A stretch of 64,000 bases of DNA. It comes from Cladocopium goreaui. Lineage: Eukaryota; Sar; Dinophyceae; Suessiales; Symbiodiniaceae. Positions 53,956 through 64,000 of the stretch are shown in pieces. The stretch is from assembly GCA_947184155.2 (NCBI GenBank), contig CAMXCT020001413.1, forward strand, positions 600,001-664,000, in the 5' to 3' direction. Made by a program: the position numbers and the translations under genes. Under the pieces are notes generated by a model. It saw only the letters and a list, made by a program, of their open reading frames with translations. It did no database searches and was not told the origin of the DNA. The first letter of the stretch is position 1, and every line of letters begins with the position of its first letter.

Positions 53956-55983
53956 ATGGCCGACTTCATCGAGCCCATCACCTACAGCACCAACGTGGCC
54001 TCCTTCCGCACCGCCGACTCCTACACCTACATCGTCAACGATGCCTACACCTTTACCTTGGCCAACTCCTTCACCGACATCTACTCCGCCCCCAGTCCAC
54101 CATCATCCTGCTCACCATCCAGATTACCCACAATTTAGCTCCGGCTTCATTTTCGACCTCGACACCCGGCCCCGGTGACCATCTTTTCGGGCAAGCCTCT
54201 ATGTTGCATTCTTCGTGGCCCACTATGACCCCTTCGCCGATGCCGACAAGTTCGCCAACTCCGCCAACAGTCACATCCGTCACCACTCCACCTCAATTAT
54301 CACAGCCGAACATGCCTTTGACCGCACCTTCACATCCGGGCTTTGCAACTTTTGCATCCAGCGGGCGTTTTGAACCTCCAACCTTCCCTACACCAACAGC
54401 ATCTTTTTCGACACATCCGGGGCCTTCTCTTACAACTCCATGCCATTCCAGTCCGACTCTCGACGCCACCATGTCCCATCCAGCTCCACACAGTACGGCA
54501 ACCACACCAACAGCCAATTCCGACAACTCCTGCCACACCAGTACCGCCATCTCCACTACCTCCTGCCGCACCAAAACACACAGCCGTCAAAGCTGCACCA
54601 AAACTACGACCTGACAAACGCCCAGAGAAGACTCGTCGACCTGCTCATCCACCTGCTGTTCCGCCGGTACCAGTTCAATCCCAAGCACCACCCAACACTA
54701 CTCAACAGGAACTCACCACCTTGGGCACCACTGCCAAAGAGCTTGCGGAATCAGCTCACCTCCTACAACAACAACAGCAGATCATCATCGAATCTCAGCG
54801 TCTCCAACAACAACAACAACTTCACCAGAATCCTCCTCCTCCACCTTCAACAACTCCACTACCAACCGCTCCAACTCCAGCATCCAAAGCCAGGCCAACA
54901 GAAACACCTCCACCCGTTCCACTGCCTGCATCTACTTCTGGAACGGCTGCGCCATCTATTCGCATTCCTTCGGCTTCACCTATCGTAGTGGCTTATCACC
55001 TCGACCTCGCCGATCCCGATCTCGCCGACGATCTCCACGCCGATCTCAACATCGCCGACAAGCCCGTCCCCGATCTCCTCTACCACGTCAACGATCCAGC
55101 ACACATAACCCCAAGAGTCGACGAACACCTTCACCATATCGTCGCCGATCTCCAGCACGACGTCCTGCTTCTCGTCAACAACATCGAACACCTGATCCTC
55201 CTCGTCACAGTCGAACGCCATCTCGCAATGCCATTGTGCTGACTCCTGCCCCCAGGAGCTATGATTCAACATTCATCCCGTCTCCCGATGCTGACGACAC
55301 CTGGGGCAATTGGCGCGACAGGCGACCATCTGGTCATCGACCTCGCTCTCCAACTGGTCCTCCACCGACCTCGGCGTCTCTCGCGCCTGTGGGCTCGGTT
55401 TCATTCAGGATTGCCGACGGGGACTCGGACAACAGTGATCAAGAAGATAATTTTTCCATAGGCGACTACGAGGCTGGAGACACCGCTGTGGAAGAGCTGA
55501 AAGCAGCAGCAGTTGACCCCAATCAGGTCCATTGTGTGGCCGAGTTAAGCCCAACCCACTCCGTCCAACTTCGGGAAACCTCCACGCACAAGCTCTTCAA
55601 CAAATTCATCGATGAGATATTTGCCCAACTGGCCAAGCCCCACATCACGGAGTCTAATGAGACGATCTATATACATCAAGGCGGATCGTGCCACAGTCAC
55701 CAACATTGCACGGTGTTATGCAAGAGCAAACCTGTTGGACCTCAGCCTTGCTCGTCAGACCCATGGCTACTTTATCCAGCCGGAGAACTTGCTGACCGTC
55801 ACGGTCCCAACGGGCTTACCACCTAAAGCCACCTTCAAAGGGGAATTCTCACCAGACGAATCCGCCAAAACGATCCAGAGAGCCAGTGTGGCGATGGGGA
55901 TTGATGCCTGCAAACTTAAAAACTCCTCCACGGATGAGATTGTGCTCAAGGTCATGACGGTGGCGATGCTGATGAACTCCTGA
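53956..55983 (+). pseudogene. Element 2 ORF2 homologue: Pro-rich, Arg/Ser-rich protein
   Basis: ATG 53956: MADFIEPITYSTNVASFRTA. Several frame changes follow (about 54060-54140, about 54500, about 54980, about 55640). Order: Thr/Pro-rich stretch; Gln-rich coil (LLQQQQQIIIESQRLQQQQQ); Arg/Ser domain at about 54984-55235 (RPRRSRSRRRSPRRSQHRR, SPYRRRSPARRPASR); acidic DSDNSDQEDN; then a folded C-terminus: KLFNKFIDEIFAQLAKPHIT, RATVTNIARCYARANLLDLS, QRASVAMGIDACKLKNSSTD, VLKVMTVAMLMNS and TGA (55981-55983). The C-terminus matches element 1 ORF2. Arg/Ser domains usually bind RNA or splicing factors, suggesting an RNA-packaging or RNA-processing role (inference). Confidence 0.6.
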
Positions 55984-56028
55984 ATAGCCAGCCACCTGAA
56001 TTCTCGGGACTCAAAAGCAGTCCACATC

Positions 56029-56184
56029 ATGAGAGACCTCACCGTTGTTCATGCAGGTATTTTGTCGCTAGCTCTGCTCACCCCGTTTACTGTGTCTCCT
56101 TCGATTGAAGTTTTTTACGCCTTCCGTATGATTCAAACGATGTTGATGGGTCAGTATATATGTTCTGCTGCACCCAAAAAGTAA
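56029..56184 (+). CDS. Element 2 ORF2': small hydrophobic ORF
   Basis: In the same frame as the ORF2 TGA 45 bases upstream; from ATG 56029 to TAA 56184. It reads HAGILSLALLTPFTVSPSIE then VFYAFRMIQTMLMGQY. LLTPFT...SI..F..FR.IQT.MM is shared with element 1. The product would be 51 residues with one probable membrane-like segment, or an extension of ORF2 if the TGA is read through. Confidence 0.5.
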   Translation: MRDLTVVHAGILSLALLTPFTVSPSIEVFYAFRMIQTMLMGQYICSAAPKK

Positions 56185-56249
56185 TTCGAAGTTGCAAGCT
56201 CCGATCAACGGCACACCTTTTCGGCGATTATTTCATTGCACATCGTGGG

Positions 56250-56284
56250 ATGACCTCGCGTCTTTCCTCAGCTGTTTCAAACAA
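56250..56284 (+). promoter_or_regulatory. Acceptor-like site before the GIY-YIG/RT ORF
   Basis: GCGTCTTTCCTCAG lies 14 bases before ATG 56285, with no other AG in between. The ATG is three codons before the GIY-YIG motif, so this site defines the likely mRNA start of the endonuclease-RT protein. Confidence 0.5.
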
Positions 56285-58709
56285 ATGAACGCTGTGTATG
56301 TCAGGTTTTCTCATATCGCGAATTTCCAACCAAAGTTTTATTTGGGTTCCACCTCGTCGTTTGTCCTTTGTCGCGAACATTCTCGTTACCGAAAGTTCTT
56401 ACAAGTCCAACAAAAACAAATTTTTCTTGGCCGAAGTGGCTTTGAGATTTTGGTGCCGATATGACAACTTTTGGATGTGGTCGGTTTTGCCTATTTACAC
56501 CAACAAATCAAACTTCTGGGCTTTGGAACAAGCCTTAATTCAATTGCGGCAACCTCGGCTGAATACTTCGTTCATTTATCAATTTTTCAGCTGTCGGAAG
56601 GGGCTTATCGCCTGTTCCAAATTTTCCAGCTCGCGACAATTCGGAACCTTCTCGCTGTGGCGCAAACTTCGTTGGGCTTCCACCCCACAACATGTTCGAC
56701 GAGCTCTTCAGTCCCCTTTTCCATCGGCGAGTACACCTTTGGGAAATCATCCCGGATTTGGGCAGCAACTCCGTCAAGCGGCTTCCACATGGAGAAAAAA
56801 ATCAGATCCGACGAAATCGGCACCCAGGGATGCTACTTCATTCGACGTTTGGCCAACAACCTCGGTGAACCTCAGCGCTCCTATGCCATCAACGCCATCG
56901 ACAGGGCCCTGAAGTTTTGGAAGGCAAAACCTGTTCGCAAACCAACTCCACTCCGAGCACCTTGAATCCTTTCACCCACTTGGACCCGAGATCTTCGCAA
57001 ACTTCTCACGTCTCATACCCACAATACCAAACAATGCAATGTTACCCGGCCTTCAACCGCCTTCTACGAGCGTCGTCTTCACCAAGTACCCTTCAGTCAT
57101 GGACAGCCTACTATGCAATCACAAGGACCAAGCCACACGATGGGCCGATGGGGAATCGCCAACATGCACGTGTCCAACCATGCGACCATATATTAATATC
57201 TATCCTGCACCTCCAGAAGATCAACACCTCATCCTTGACGGCGACACTTTGCACTTCCAGGACCAGCCCTTAACCTCCATTGCGACGGGCTCCCTACAGA
57301 ACAAGATCTTCCCACCTCAAAAAGAGATCTTCAAATCCCTCCAAGATGCTATCCCAACGTGGTCCAAAAAGAACTCACTCCCCTCGGTGTCCTGTCGGAA
57401 TATTGAGGACCTCTGGACCAGCTCAAGGCACAACCACAATATTTCACTCCACGACCACATCACCCACAAGGACATCGCTCGTTTTCAACAATTATTCCCC
57501 GATGCCGTGTTCCACAACGAAGACAAACGGGCTACTTCGCTTCGAATAATATTCTGCCCCTTCGTATACTACGAATGCCTCACGAACACCTTTTCTGACC
57601 CTCTGGTCTTTCGGAAACTCGATGCCACTCCAGCTGCCATCATCGACAACACCATCGACGAGATCACCATGCAGTTTGGCAAGATATACCCCTGGGCCTT
57701 GGGCTCTGGGCGAGACCTCCCGAATGCCTTACGTCCTACCGAAGAGGCAAAAACAGTTTCGCTCTGGCAGACCGATCGTCAGTTTCTTCTCGGCACCTTT
57801 TCGACCGATGCTGAATTGCATTGCCAAACTCATCTATCAACTTTTACCCAAAGCTTTCCCACACAACTTGGCAAAGGGCGACGTCTTTGCCCCCTCATCA
57901 AACTCCTCAAGACCACTGACTTTGACGCTATATCTACCCCACAAATCTACAATTAAAATCTTGCAGGCTTCTTCACGAGCATCGACACAGACCGATTCCT
58001 GGACAGCTGGCGCCTCACGCTTCAATACTTGTCATCCACTATGAGCACCAACCCCGATGAAATCATTTCCGTGAAACCCACGACTGGCAACACGACCGGT
58101 GACGTGGTCAAAGGCCGAAGGTGTCGCACCCCCAACGTAACCCGCAAGATCTACATCAGAGACATTGAGGCCATCATCCTCATGTCCTTGAAGATGACCC
58201 AGTTCTCCTCTGTTTACCAACAAATTCGTGGCTCCCCGATGGGATCTCCACTGAGCCCCGCTCTTTGCTTGATGGTCGTCCCACTCTCCGAGGAGATCTG
58301 GCATCGCACCTTTTCCGATACTCTGGCTTCGATGGACCTGACATCCCGCCTTCTTCGCTATGTGGACAACAGACTTTGTTTGGTGGATCCCTCTTGGCAC
58401 TACGAACCAGCTTTCGCCAACTTCCTTCACCCGGAGTTCGACGGCAAGCCTGTTATCCTGGAAACGGAACCAGACCAGGAATTCTTGGGCTTCTGCATTG
58501 AGTTTGAACCCTTCGCTCTACGATATCGTCCACCGAGAGACTTTAACCAGGTCATGGCTCCATTCTCAGCTTCACCGCTGGACGTTCAACTTTATGGCTT
58601 TGTGTCCAGACTGTTTTTGGTCGCTAAATGTGCGTACTTAATCCGAACAGCTACGAGGTTTTGCCGCATTGCATCGCTTGTACAAAGCTGCAGGCTTCCA
58701 GGAACCTGA
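56285..58709 (+). pseudogene. Element 2 GIY-YIG endonuclease-reverse transcriptase, broken
   Basis: Starts MNAVYVRFSHIANFQPKFYL, the GIY-YIG core right at the N-terminus. Arg in LCREHSRYRKF, Glu in ALEQALIQLRQ and Asn in PRLN are kept. A one-base shift in a T-run at about 56425 and another near 56800 break it. TGA 56963-56965 (LRAP/ILSP) replaces a Trp codon of element 1. The RT continues through shifts at about 57735 and about 57900 and a TAA at 57954-57956. Motif A reads NLAGFF, with the catalytic Asp changed to Asn. Motif B IRGSPMGSPLSPALCLMVVP and motif C RYVDNRL are intact, followed by PDQEFLGFCIE. The loss of the motif A Asp makes it catalytically dead even if frames were intact. Confidence 0.75.
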
Positions 58710-58916
58710 CCTCGTGTCGGCTTCCAAACCAATTCGTCGCTACCTACATATAATTCGCGTTGGTAAAACTCTGCATCAAGTTGCTGCATCAGCACCTTCT
58801 CAGACTTGGAACCTTGAGCAACTCAGGTCAATTCTAATTATTTGGTTTTTGCGTGGCCACTATCCCAGTTCACTAGTCATTTATTCCCCACGAATGTGCT
58901 CCTGATTTCGGACGCC

Positions 58917-59550
58917 ATGGCTACGTCTTCGTCTTTGACTACCATTCCCCTTCATGAACCGGTTTTTCAACAATTTCTCCATGATGTTCATCACGCTTAT
59001 ACCTTCTCCTACATCGGGCCATGTCATTACTCCTACGCTGATTCCGAACATCGAACCAACCTCATTGCCTAGCACCAGCGTATGGAACCAGCCTCCTGGC
59101 TTCTTGCCGAACTTGGACTACTCCGATGAAACAAATGCCTTTATCGATGGTGCGCCTTTGCCCTCACCCGACCTCGAAGCGGAAGAGAAATTCATGCAGG
59201 AGCTCGTGGACTACAACCTACCTCCGCCCCACCAACATGTCGATGCACCAGTCCCAGCCTCGGTCCCTACTCCGCCAAAACTCTCTACGGCATCACAACT
59301 TCCATCGAAGAAGCGACTAGCCAAGGCAACCCCGAAAGCCCCTGGAAAACGCCGTCGCAAGGCCTCTTTGTCGCCAGTTCCCTCTCCGAGCTCCCCTCCC
59401 ATCTGGACTGACGAGGACAAGAAGATCCTTCGCACCCTCAAAACCGATGAGAGATCCCGTTTCTCTTGGAAGGTCATCGCCGGCAAGTTGGGCAAACCGG
59501 AGCACGATGTCCGGACTATGTGGAACCACATTAAGAATCGAATGGGATGA
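58917..59550 (+). pseudogene. Element 2 ORF4: NLS plus Myb/SANT protein
   Basis: ATG 58917 (MATSSSLTTIPLHEPVFQQF); a shift near 59020 leads to the long frame ending in TGA 59548-59550. Basic clusters PSKKRLAKATPKAPGKRRRK give a bipartite nuclear signal. The C-terminal 48 residues form a Myb/SANT domain: IWTDEDKKILRTLKTDER, FSWKVIAGKLGKPEHDV, RTMWNHIKNR, with the Trp residues in the usual three positions. Homologue of element 1 ORF4 by position, NLS and domain. Likely a nuclear DNA- or chromatin-binding accessory protein. Confidence 0.7.
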
Positions 59551-59792
59551 CCTCTTCCACCACGTATCACTTCTTTCCAAACTTCGGCGATATTCGACTA
59601 CAGGACGGAAAAAAGGTGCACAACTCGTGAATCATCATTTTTCTCCATAAGGGTTTGCTTTACACTTCCTTGACACTTTGACTTTTTGTGAATCGGGTTG
59701 TTCGATTTTCGTCGCATGTACACCATAGCTCCTTGAGTGTTTTACACATGTCGCTTTGTGCCCACCTCGATCGCTAGTGTATGCAACGAGCC
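59551..59792 (+). other. Spacer before ORF5 of element 2
   Basis: T-rich spacer with TTTGACTTTTTGTGAATCGG and CTTGAGTGTTTTACACATGT. The only AG near the next ATG (59793) is in GCTAGTG and GAGCC, so the acceptor is less convincing than in element 1. Confidence 0.4.
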
Positions 59793-60460
59793 ATGACGAC
59801 CGATTTGCCCTTCTCACCTTCGAGATCTCGCTCGCCTACACGTGTTCCCCCGTCTTCGTCTACTGGCCCGTCACCATTTCATCGACCACCCGGATGGCAA
59901 CCGCCTACCGCTCATCGACCTAGTATTTTGCAAATTGACCTCAAGCCAATGCAACAACTTGCCAATCTAGATCCATACTACAATATCCTGGCCCCGCAAG
60001 TCGCTGGCAACCTTACTACCGATGAATACGACAGCTTGTTCCAAGCCTACAAGGTTATCTATCCAGATTACGCTGCACGACACTATGTTGGTGAGATCAA
60101 AACTATGGTGGTGGACCTAATGGCGCAGCGTTGGTCCATCTTCCCCAACACTACAGACTTCTATCTCTCGGTGGACACCGACAGGGCAACCAAATGCTGG
60201 ATCAACCTCGACATTCGATTTTGGACATCCTCAACTGGCATTATCCTGCTTGGAAAACTCATCAACATCTCTACGATTCTCTACGCCTTTACCAATCCTC
60301 CGGCCTTGCCATATTGCCCCACATCCAGACACCTCGGAAACAGGCTTGGTGGTTCGCATTCAAAGCATTCCTCGAAGGCATCCATTTTTCTCACCGGCCT
60401 TGGTGACAATACCATGATTCATCAGACAGCGCGAGTCCAGAAAGGAAAAAGACCTTGAGT
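59793..60460 (+). pseudogene. Element 2 ORF5: unknown protein
   Basis: ATG 59793 (MTTDLPFSPSRSRSPTRVPP), an Arg/Ser-flavoured start, then a folded-looking region: MQQLANLDPYYNILAPQVAG, EYDSLFQAYKVIYPDYAARH, VVDLMAQRWSIFPNTTDFYL. A shift near 60225 leads to LDILNWHYPAWKTHQHLYDS and HIQTPRKQAWWFAFKAFLEG. It is positionally equivalent to element 1 ORF5 with weak similarity. Function unknown. Confidence 0.5.
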
Positions 60461-60609
60461 GCATGTGTATTGTAGGACAATACTGCTTTCCTGATTTAAG
60501 TCCGGACATGTGGCATCACGTCCTTTGGCCGATTCCTTTCCATAGGATATCTTCCCAGGCTGGTTTAGGCTCTGACATTATTCTACCACACGCGCTTATT
60601 CTCAACCTC

Positions 60610-61297
60610 ATGGCATCGCCTCCCTATTCCTACACCGACATGTATGGAACCCAGCAAGCGCTACCACTATCGGAGAATCTCGAGGAACAATACATCCCTA
60701 GTGGCGACCCTTCGTCGGTATCATACATCCCTCGAGCTGCTCGATCTGTTCCCCACGCCCATACAGTTCATACTATTCACGTGAAGAAGATCACCTACCC
60801 CCTGACGTCTAGACTCCCTGAACTCTGTGTGTTGGAAACCAATCAAGATGGACTGGAAACGTGGCGCTCCATTGAGACCTTCTTGGGCAACCTTCAACTC
60901 TCTCAGGATCCCAGAGTTATACGGGCGATGGCAAACCAGTGGCGCATTCATTACGAAGTTCAACCAATTTCGACATCATCGCCTTCGGAGTCACTCAACC
61001 CAGTGCTTCCACACCCAGAACATTCGAATGTGCAATTTGGACAACCCGTTTCAGTCTTTCCGGACCATACGTTCATTCTCCAATCGTGTTGGGGACGTTC
61101 TGCCTACCATCATTCTCAAGTCCCTCCAACATCGCTATATTGGCCCCCTTCCCGCACTACACCTCCGACATCACCGTCCAGGCTACTTTTGCGACACAGT
61201 GCTCCTACACACGGATCCGGCATCTTCGTTATATCACCCTGGACCTCCTCGATCTGGCCTGAGTAGCCACGCAGATATGTCCGATTCGAGCGTCTAA
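60610..61297 (+). pseudogene. Element 2 ORF6: unknown protein of the Trp-core family
   Basis: ATG 60610 (MASPPYSYTDMYGTQQALPL). The core HTIHVKKITYPLTSRLPELC, VLETNQDGLETWRSIETFLG and DPRVIRAMANQWRIHYEV aligns with the element 1 ORF6 core (HTHIFTEV...MVTEVDRSG...YWRRHF). A shift at about 60955 leads to SFRTIRSFSNRVGDVLPTII. It is a second, more diverged member of the family whose closer member follows in 61465-62319, so element 2 carries a duplicated gene. Confidence 0.5.
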
Positions 61298-61464
61298 CTA
61301 GCTAGCTTGTTCTCAACTTGGCCAAAGGAAAAACAGAGGCTTATTGACGTGCCGACCTTTTCACGATCCCTTCATCACTCTCGATTGTATATGTTCACAT
61401 TTTCTATTTGATTCTAGTCTACTCCGCAGACCTTTTGATTCATCCCGCTCACTTTCTTTTCGCA

Positions 61465-62319
61465 ATGGCTCCCAAAGGGCTTCGGCAGCACCCGTATCGC
61501 GCCATCTCCAATGTCGAGACCTCCGTTGGCACTCAAACATGCTCCTGGTATGCGGGACGTGGAGGTCAACCTGCAGGCACTGACCCACCTCCGGACAGAC
61601 CGGTCCTGATCATCGTTGACATCTCACAGTTGTACACCGAAGAAGTGACGCCAGTAGTCCGCCGTACGCTGGGACCAATCCCAGTCTCCAGTCATTGTGA
61701 AGAAGAAGTGTTCTGGGTCTCTCGTCGATGGGTAGCCCGTTGCCGGGATCTCCATGATCCAAAGTTCCTGAGTGTTGTTGGAATAGGTAAAAATCTTGAA
61801 GTAAATCTGATGCACCAACCGTTCATTGAATCGGCCATGTTGAGGAGGAGTAAGATGATGATGTCCCGAAGTTGGAAATGGAGCCGGAGGTTGGGTTCCT
61901 GGGGTGGCTGAATACATCCCCAAGTTGGTCACGGGATTCTCAGGTGCCGAAGAGGAAGATGCCAAAGTGGTAGTAGCCGGGTAGTAACAGACTCCGGTGG
62001 ATTCAAAGGTGCCGCCGAAGAAGATGCATCTGGTGATCGAGCAGTGCCTTGTGAGGATCGAGGCAATCCGTTCGCTGATTACTATCCACCGGACATGGAA
62101 ACTGCTTTTACACAGACGCCTCAGCCGGCCATCGCCGCCCTTGCAACCCAACTACATGATCGGCTTTTCTCGCCTCCGGTCTCTGGAATGGGATCTGGTC
62201 CCTTGGACGTCGCTAGCGAAATCTTGGACAACCTGACCCCGGATCAACTGAATGCCTTTACCGAAGCTCTGCGCATCTGGTCATCTTCTCGTACTGAGGA
62301 GCTCTGGGATGTTGATTGA
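61465..62319 (+). pseudogene. Element 2 ORF7 (homologue of element 1 ORF6), with inverted middle
   Basis: Begins on plus at ATG 61465 (MAPKGLRQHPYRAISNVETS). From about 61627 to 62010 the homologous text lies on the minus strand: GVCYYPATTTLASSSSAPEN, LVHQIYFKIFTYSNNTQELW, GYPSTRDPEHFFFTMTGDWD, WSQRTADYWRHFFGVQL, matching element 1 SSYYGYASTT...LHTHIFTEV...YWRRHFNI. The plus strand resumes with DLADNLTP-like text (ASEILDNLTPDQLNAFTEAL) and ends EELWDVD, TGA at 62317-62319. A simple internal inversion of about 380 bp explains it and destroys the gene. Confidence 0.65.
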
Positions 62320-62391
62320 AGCTGACCGAATGGTGGTCACACTGATTTCTGTACCATAGCCTAGCAGTTTTCGCTTCTGCTGCGGCCGGGC

Positions 62392-62874
62392 GTGTGTGTG
62401 GCACATCTGTACAGATGTCAAACTTCAGGGTTCTTGCAGTTGTCAGCAGGGGGCACAGGTGTGACTCTGGGTCCTGTGCCAACGAAGACGGCCAGAAGTC
62501 GCAGTGATATCAAAGGGAAACGTCCCTTTGACGTACCTGCTTCAATTTCATTTCATGTCATGTTTCCGGGATGGGATGTGGCTAACCCAAGAACCACCGT
62601 GCCGTTTCCAAACCATTTGTTTTCAACTTCTTGTACTGCACTGTTGTCGCAAGCTGTATTTATTTATTTTCGACGTCTTGGTCCTGGTCTACGGTTCATT
62701 TGATGGTATCTGGTGGATTTCGATTTGATGACATTCATGGCAGCGATTGTCTTCTCGGAGTACCTCATATATTGATCAACTTAGGTTCCCATTTTTGTTT
62801 GTTCCTGACTAATTTGCATGTTACAGGACTCAGTTCCTGATGGATCTCTTCAAAGATCCAATTTTGTCTAGTGT
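62392..62874 (+). repeat. Element 2, 3' terminal repeat (family B)
   Basis: Direct copy of 52940-53425 with H1-H4 preserved. It runs straight into family C through a shared GTGTGTGTG. Confidence 0.9.
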
Positions 62875-63306
62875 GTGTGTGAACCATCTGAATAGATGTA
62901 AAACTTCTACCATGTTTCTGCAGGGGGGCAGTGAATCTCATTCCATCCACTGCCCAACGAAGACGGTGGTTTGAGATTGTGATATCGGGACTGATCATCC
63001 CGACGTACCTGCAATTTCCAATTTTCAGTTTGTCGTCACTGGCCACCGGCTAAGCCCAGAACCGGCATGTCGCTTTTCCAACTGTTTTCGAACCAAACAA
63101 CTGTACGATTTTCGCAATCTGACTGAGCTGCATCAGAACAAGTAAATCCTTCGAGCAAGGACGTAGAAAGTTTTCCTTCGCACAGTTTCTCACCTCTAAT
63201 CATCCAAACCGTTCCTGTCAGGTTTACTGCGGTGTTTTTTGCACGTATGATGCATTCCGAATCAGTATATAATTCGATAAGATATTTCTGAGCAAGTGTG
63301 TGTGTG
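62871..63306 (+). repeat. Solo terminal repeat, family C
   Basis: Starts GTGTGTGTGTGAACCATCTG and ends TTTCTGAGCAAGTGTGTGTG. Its last 200 bases are close to family A (TCCTTCGAGCAAGGACGTAG, GTTTTTTGCACGTATGATGC). No partner or internal region is visible within the window, so it is a solo repeat or the start of an element whose remainder is lost. Confidence 0.8.
62885..63082 (+). ncRNA. Covarying structured motif in terminal repeat C
   Basis: H1 CATCT-GAAT-AGATG (62885-62898). H2 GGGCAGTG (62926-62933) with CACTGCCC (62948-62955), then AACGAAG. H3 TCGGGA (62985-62990) with TCCCGA (62998-63003) around CTGATCA, then CGTACCTGC (63004-63012), which can close with GCAGG at 62920. H4 CCGG with CCGG around CTAAGCCCAGAA, where A and B have GTGG with CCAC. 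Confidence 0.65.
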
Positions 63307-64000
63307 CCAGTGCGTGTGACAGTGTGGAAGTGCGCATTGAGTTTTTGCTCGAAGGCAACAGCTCATATAGCTGTGCCCTCCGGCATTAGGAACCAGACTC
63401 AGAGGATTTCTGCCTCTCCCAGCTTTAAGCTCCCAATCGCCTTTGCCGTTGAGAAGTGCATCTCTTCGTTCCAAAAGCGCCATGATGGCTCGGCTCGCGT
63501 GCCAAAAGATGGCCCACATTTGTGTTTGGGTTTGGCCTGTGTTTGTTTGTCAGTCGGTTTGTCGGTTTGTCGGTTTGTCGGTTTGTCGGTTTGTTTGTTT
63601 GTTTTGTTTTGTTTTGTTTTGTTTGTTTGTTTGTTTGTTTTTTGTTTGTTTGTTTGTTTGTCTGTTTGTTTGTTTGTTTGTTTGGTTTGTTTGGTTTGTT
63701 TGGTTTGTTTGTTTGTTTGTTTGTTTGTTTGTTTCTGTTCGTTTGTCTGTCTACAGTTTGAATGTGTGCCTGCGTGTCTGTGTGCCTGCGTGCCTGCATG
63801 CCTGCGTGCCTGCGTGCGCGTCTGCTGCGTGCAGGAACAAACGAAAGCGTCTGCTGTGAGTCAAAATGTAAAGCCCCGATCCATACCCTGAACCCACACG
63901 CCGGTCCATACCCCCGATCCATACCAAAACGCAGGTGATCCAGACCTTTCCATACGTCTGGATCACCGCGGGCCGATCCATACCCGAATTTTGACGCAAC
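63307..64000. other. (GTTT)n microsatellite and unrecognised right edge
   Basis: 63540-63760 is (GGTTTGTC)n then (GTTT)n. 63765-63830 is GCCTGCGTGC repeats. 63870-64000 has GATCCATACC words in both orientations. No gene recognised. Confidence 0.8.

Larger units (their letters stand above)
52940..62874 (+). mobile_element. Element 2: 9.9-kb multi-ORF GIY-YIG/RT retroelement, decayed
   Basis: Same plan as element 1: terminal repeats (52940-53425, 62392-62874), conserved leader segments, an Arg/Ser-rich ORF, small hydrophobic ORF, GIY-YIG/RT, NLS-Myb ORF, then Trp/Tyr-rich ORFs. It lacks a counterpart of element 1 ORF1 and has an extra copy of the ORF6-type gene. Protein similarity to element 1 is moderate in the endonuclease and RT, so the two belong to different families. 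The terminal repeats differ at about fifteen sites and a few indels by eye, and coding damage is heavier (shifts, TGA, TAA, motif A Asp to Asn, an internal inversion), so this copy is older and inactive. Confidence 0.8.

Overview
The window is eukaryotic and almost entirely accessory DNA: satellites, microsatellites and retroelement remains, with no host gene that I can recognise. The best guess is a dinoflagellate nuclear genome, possibly Symbiodiniaceae-like. Three things point there. A decayed cytosine DNA methyltransferase lies beside a reverse transcriptase (RT) remnant, a pairing reported (from memory) for dinoflagellate retrotransposons. Multi-ORF retroelements carry polypyrimidine-AG acceptor-like sites before their ORFs, as expected if spliced-leader trans-splicing resolves the transcript. 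The DNA is also extremely repeat-rich at moderate GC. This is inference, since no rRNA, spliced-leader or host marker gene is present.

Layout. 1-8110: satellites (16-bp TGTGTAAAAGCTTCT-type, 72-bp, 41-bp GC-rich and others) and low-complexity DNA. 8111-19366: element 1, an 11.3-kb retroelement with about 515-bp direct terminal repeats (pseudo-LTRs), inserted in the 16-bp satellite. 19367-35416: satellite, microsatellites, unrecognised DNA and a short non-autonomous relative (30096-31054). 35417-39755: two blocks of one minisatellite flanking a broken methyltransferase-RT retroelement. 39756-47943: AT-rich palindromic repeats and dispersed repeats. 47944-49255: a LINE-type RT pseudogene. 50400-51800: microsatellites. 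52940-62874: element 2, a diverged relative of element 1, followed directly by a terminal repeat of a further family (62871-63306).

The main find is the pair of elements. Each encodes a GIY-YIG endonuclease placed N-terminal to an RT, the permuted order of Naiad/Chlamys-type Penelope-like elements. Around it are further ORFs: Pro/Gln-rich proteins with Arg/Ser-rich domains, a small hydrophobic ORF, a protein with a nuclear localisation signal and a Myb/SANT domain, and one or more proteins of unknown function with a conserved Trp/Tyr-rich core. The RT active-site box reads YVDN rather than YVDD in both copies. Both copies have an in-frame TGA at the same place between ORF2 and the small ORF. 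The terminal repeats of four sequence families share an RNA-like fold: a closing stem enclosing two hairpins whose stems change sequence but keep pairing.

How it could work (inference): one long transcript starts in the 5' repeat and is cut into capped mRNAs by trans-splicing before each ORF. The GIY-YIG nuclease nicks (GT)n targets and the RT copies the RNA there. The Arg/Ser and Myb proteins may deal with RNA processing and DNA binding. Several frames are broken in both copies. Element 1 has nearly identical terminal repeats and an intact 744-codon RT frame, so some breaks may be recent or assembly errors.
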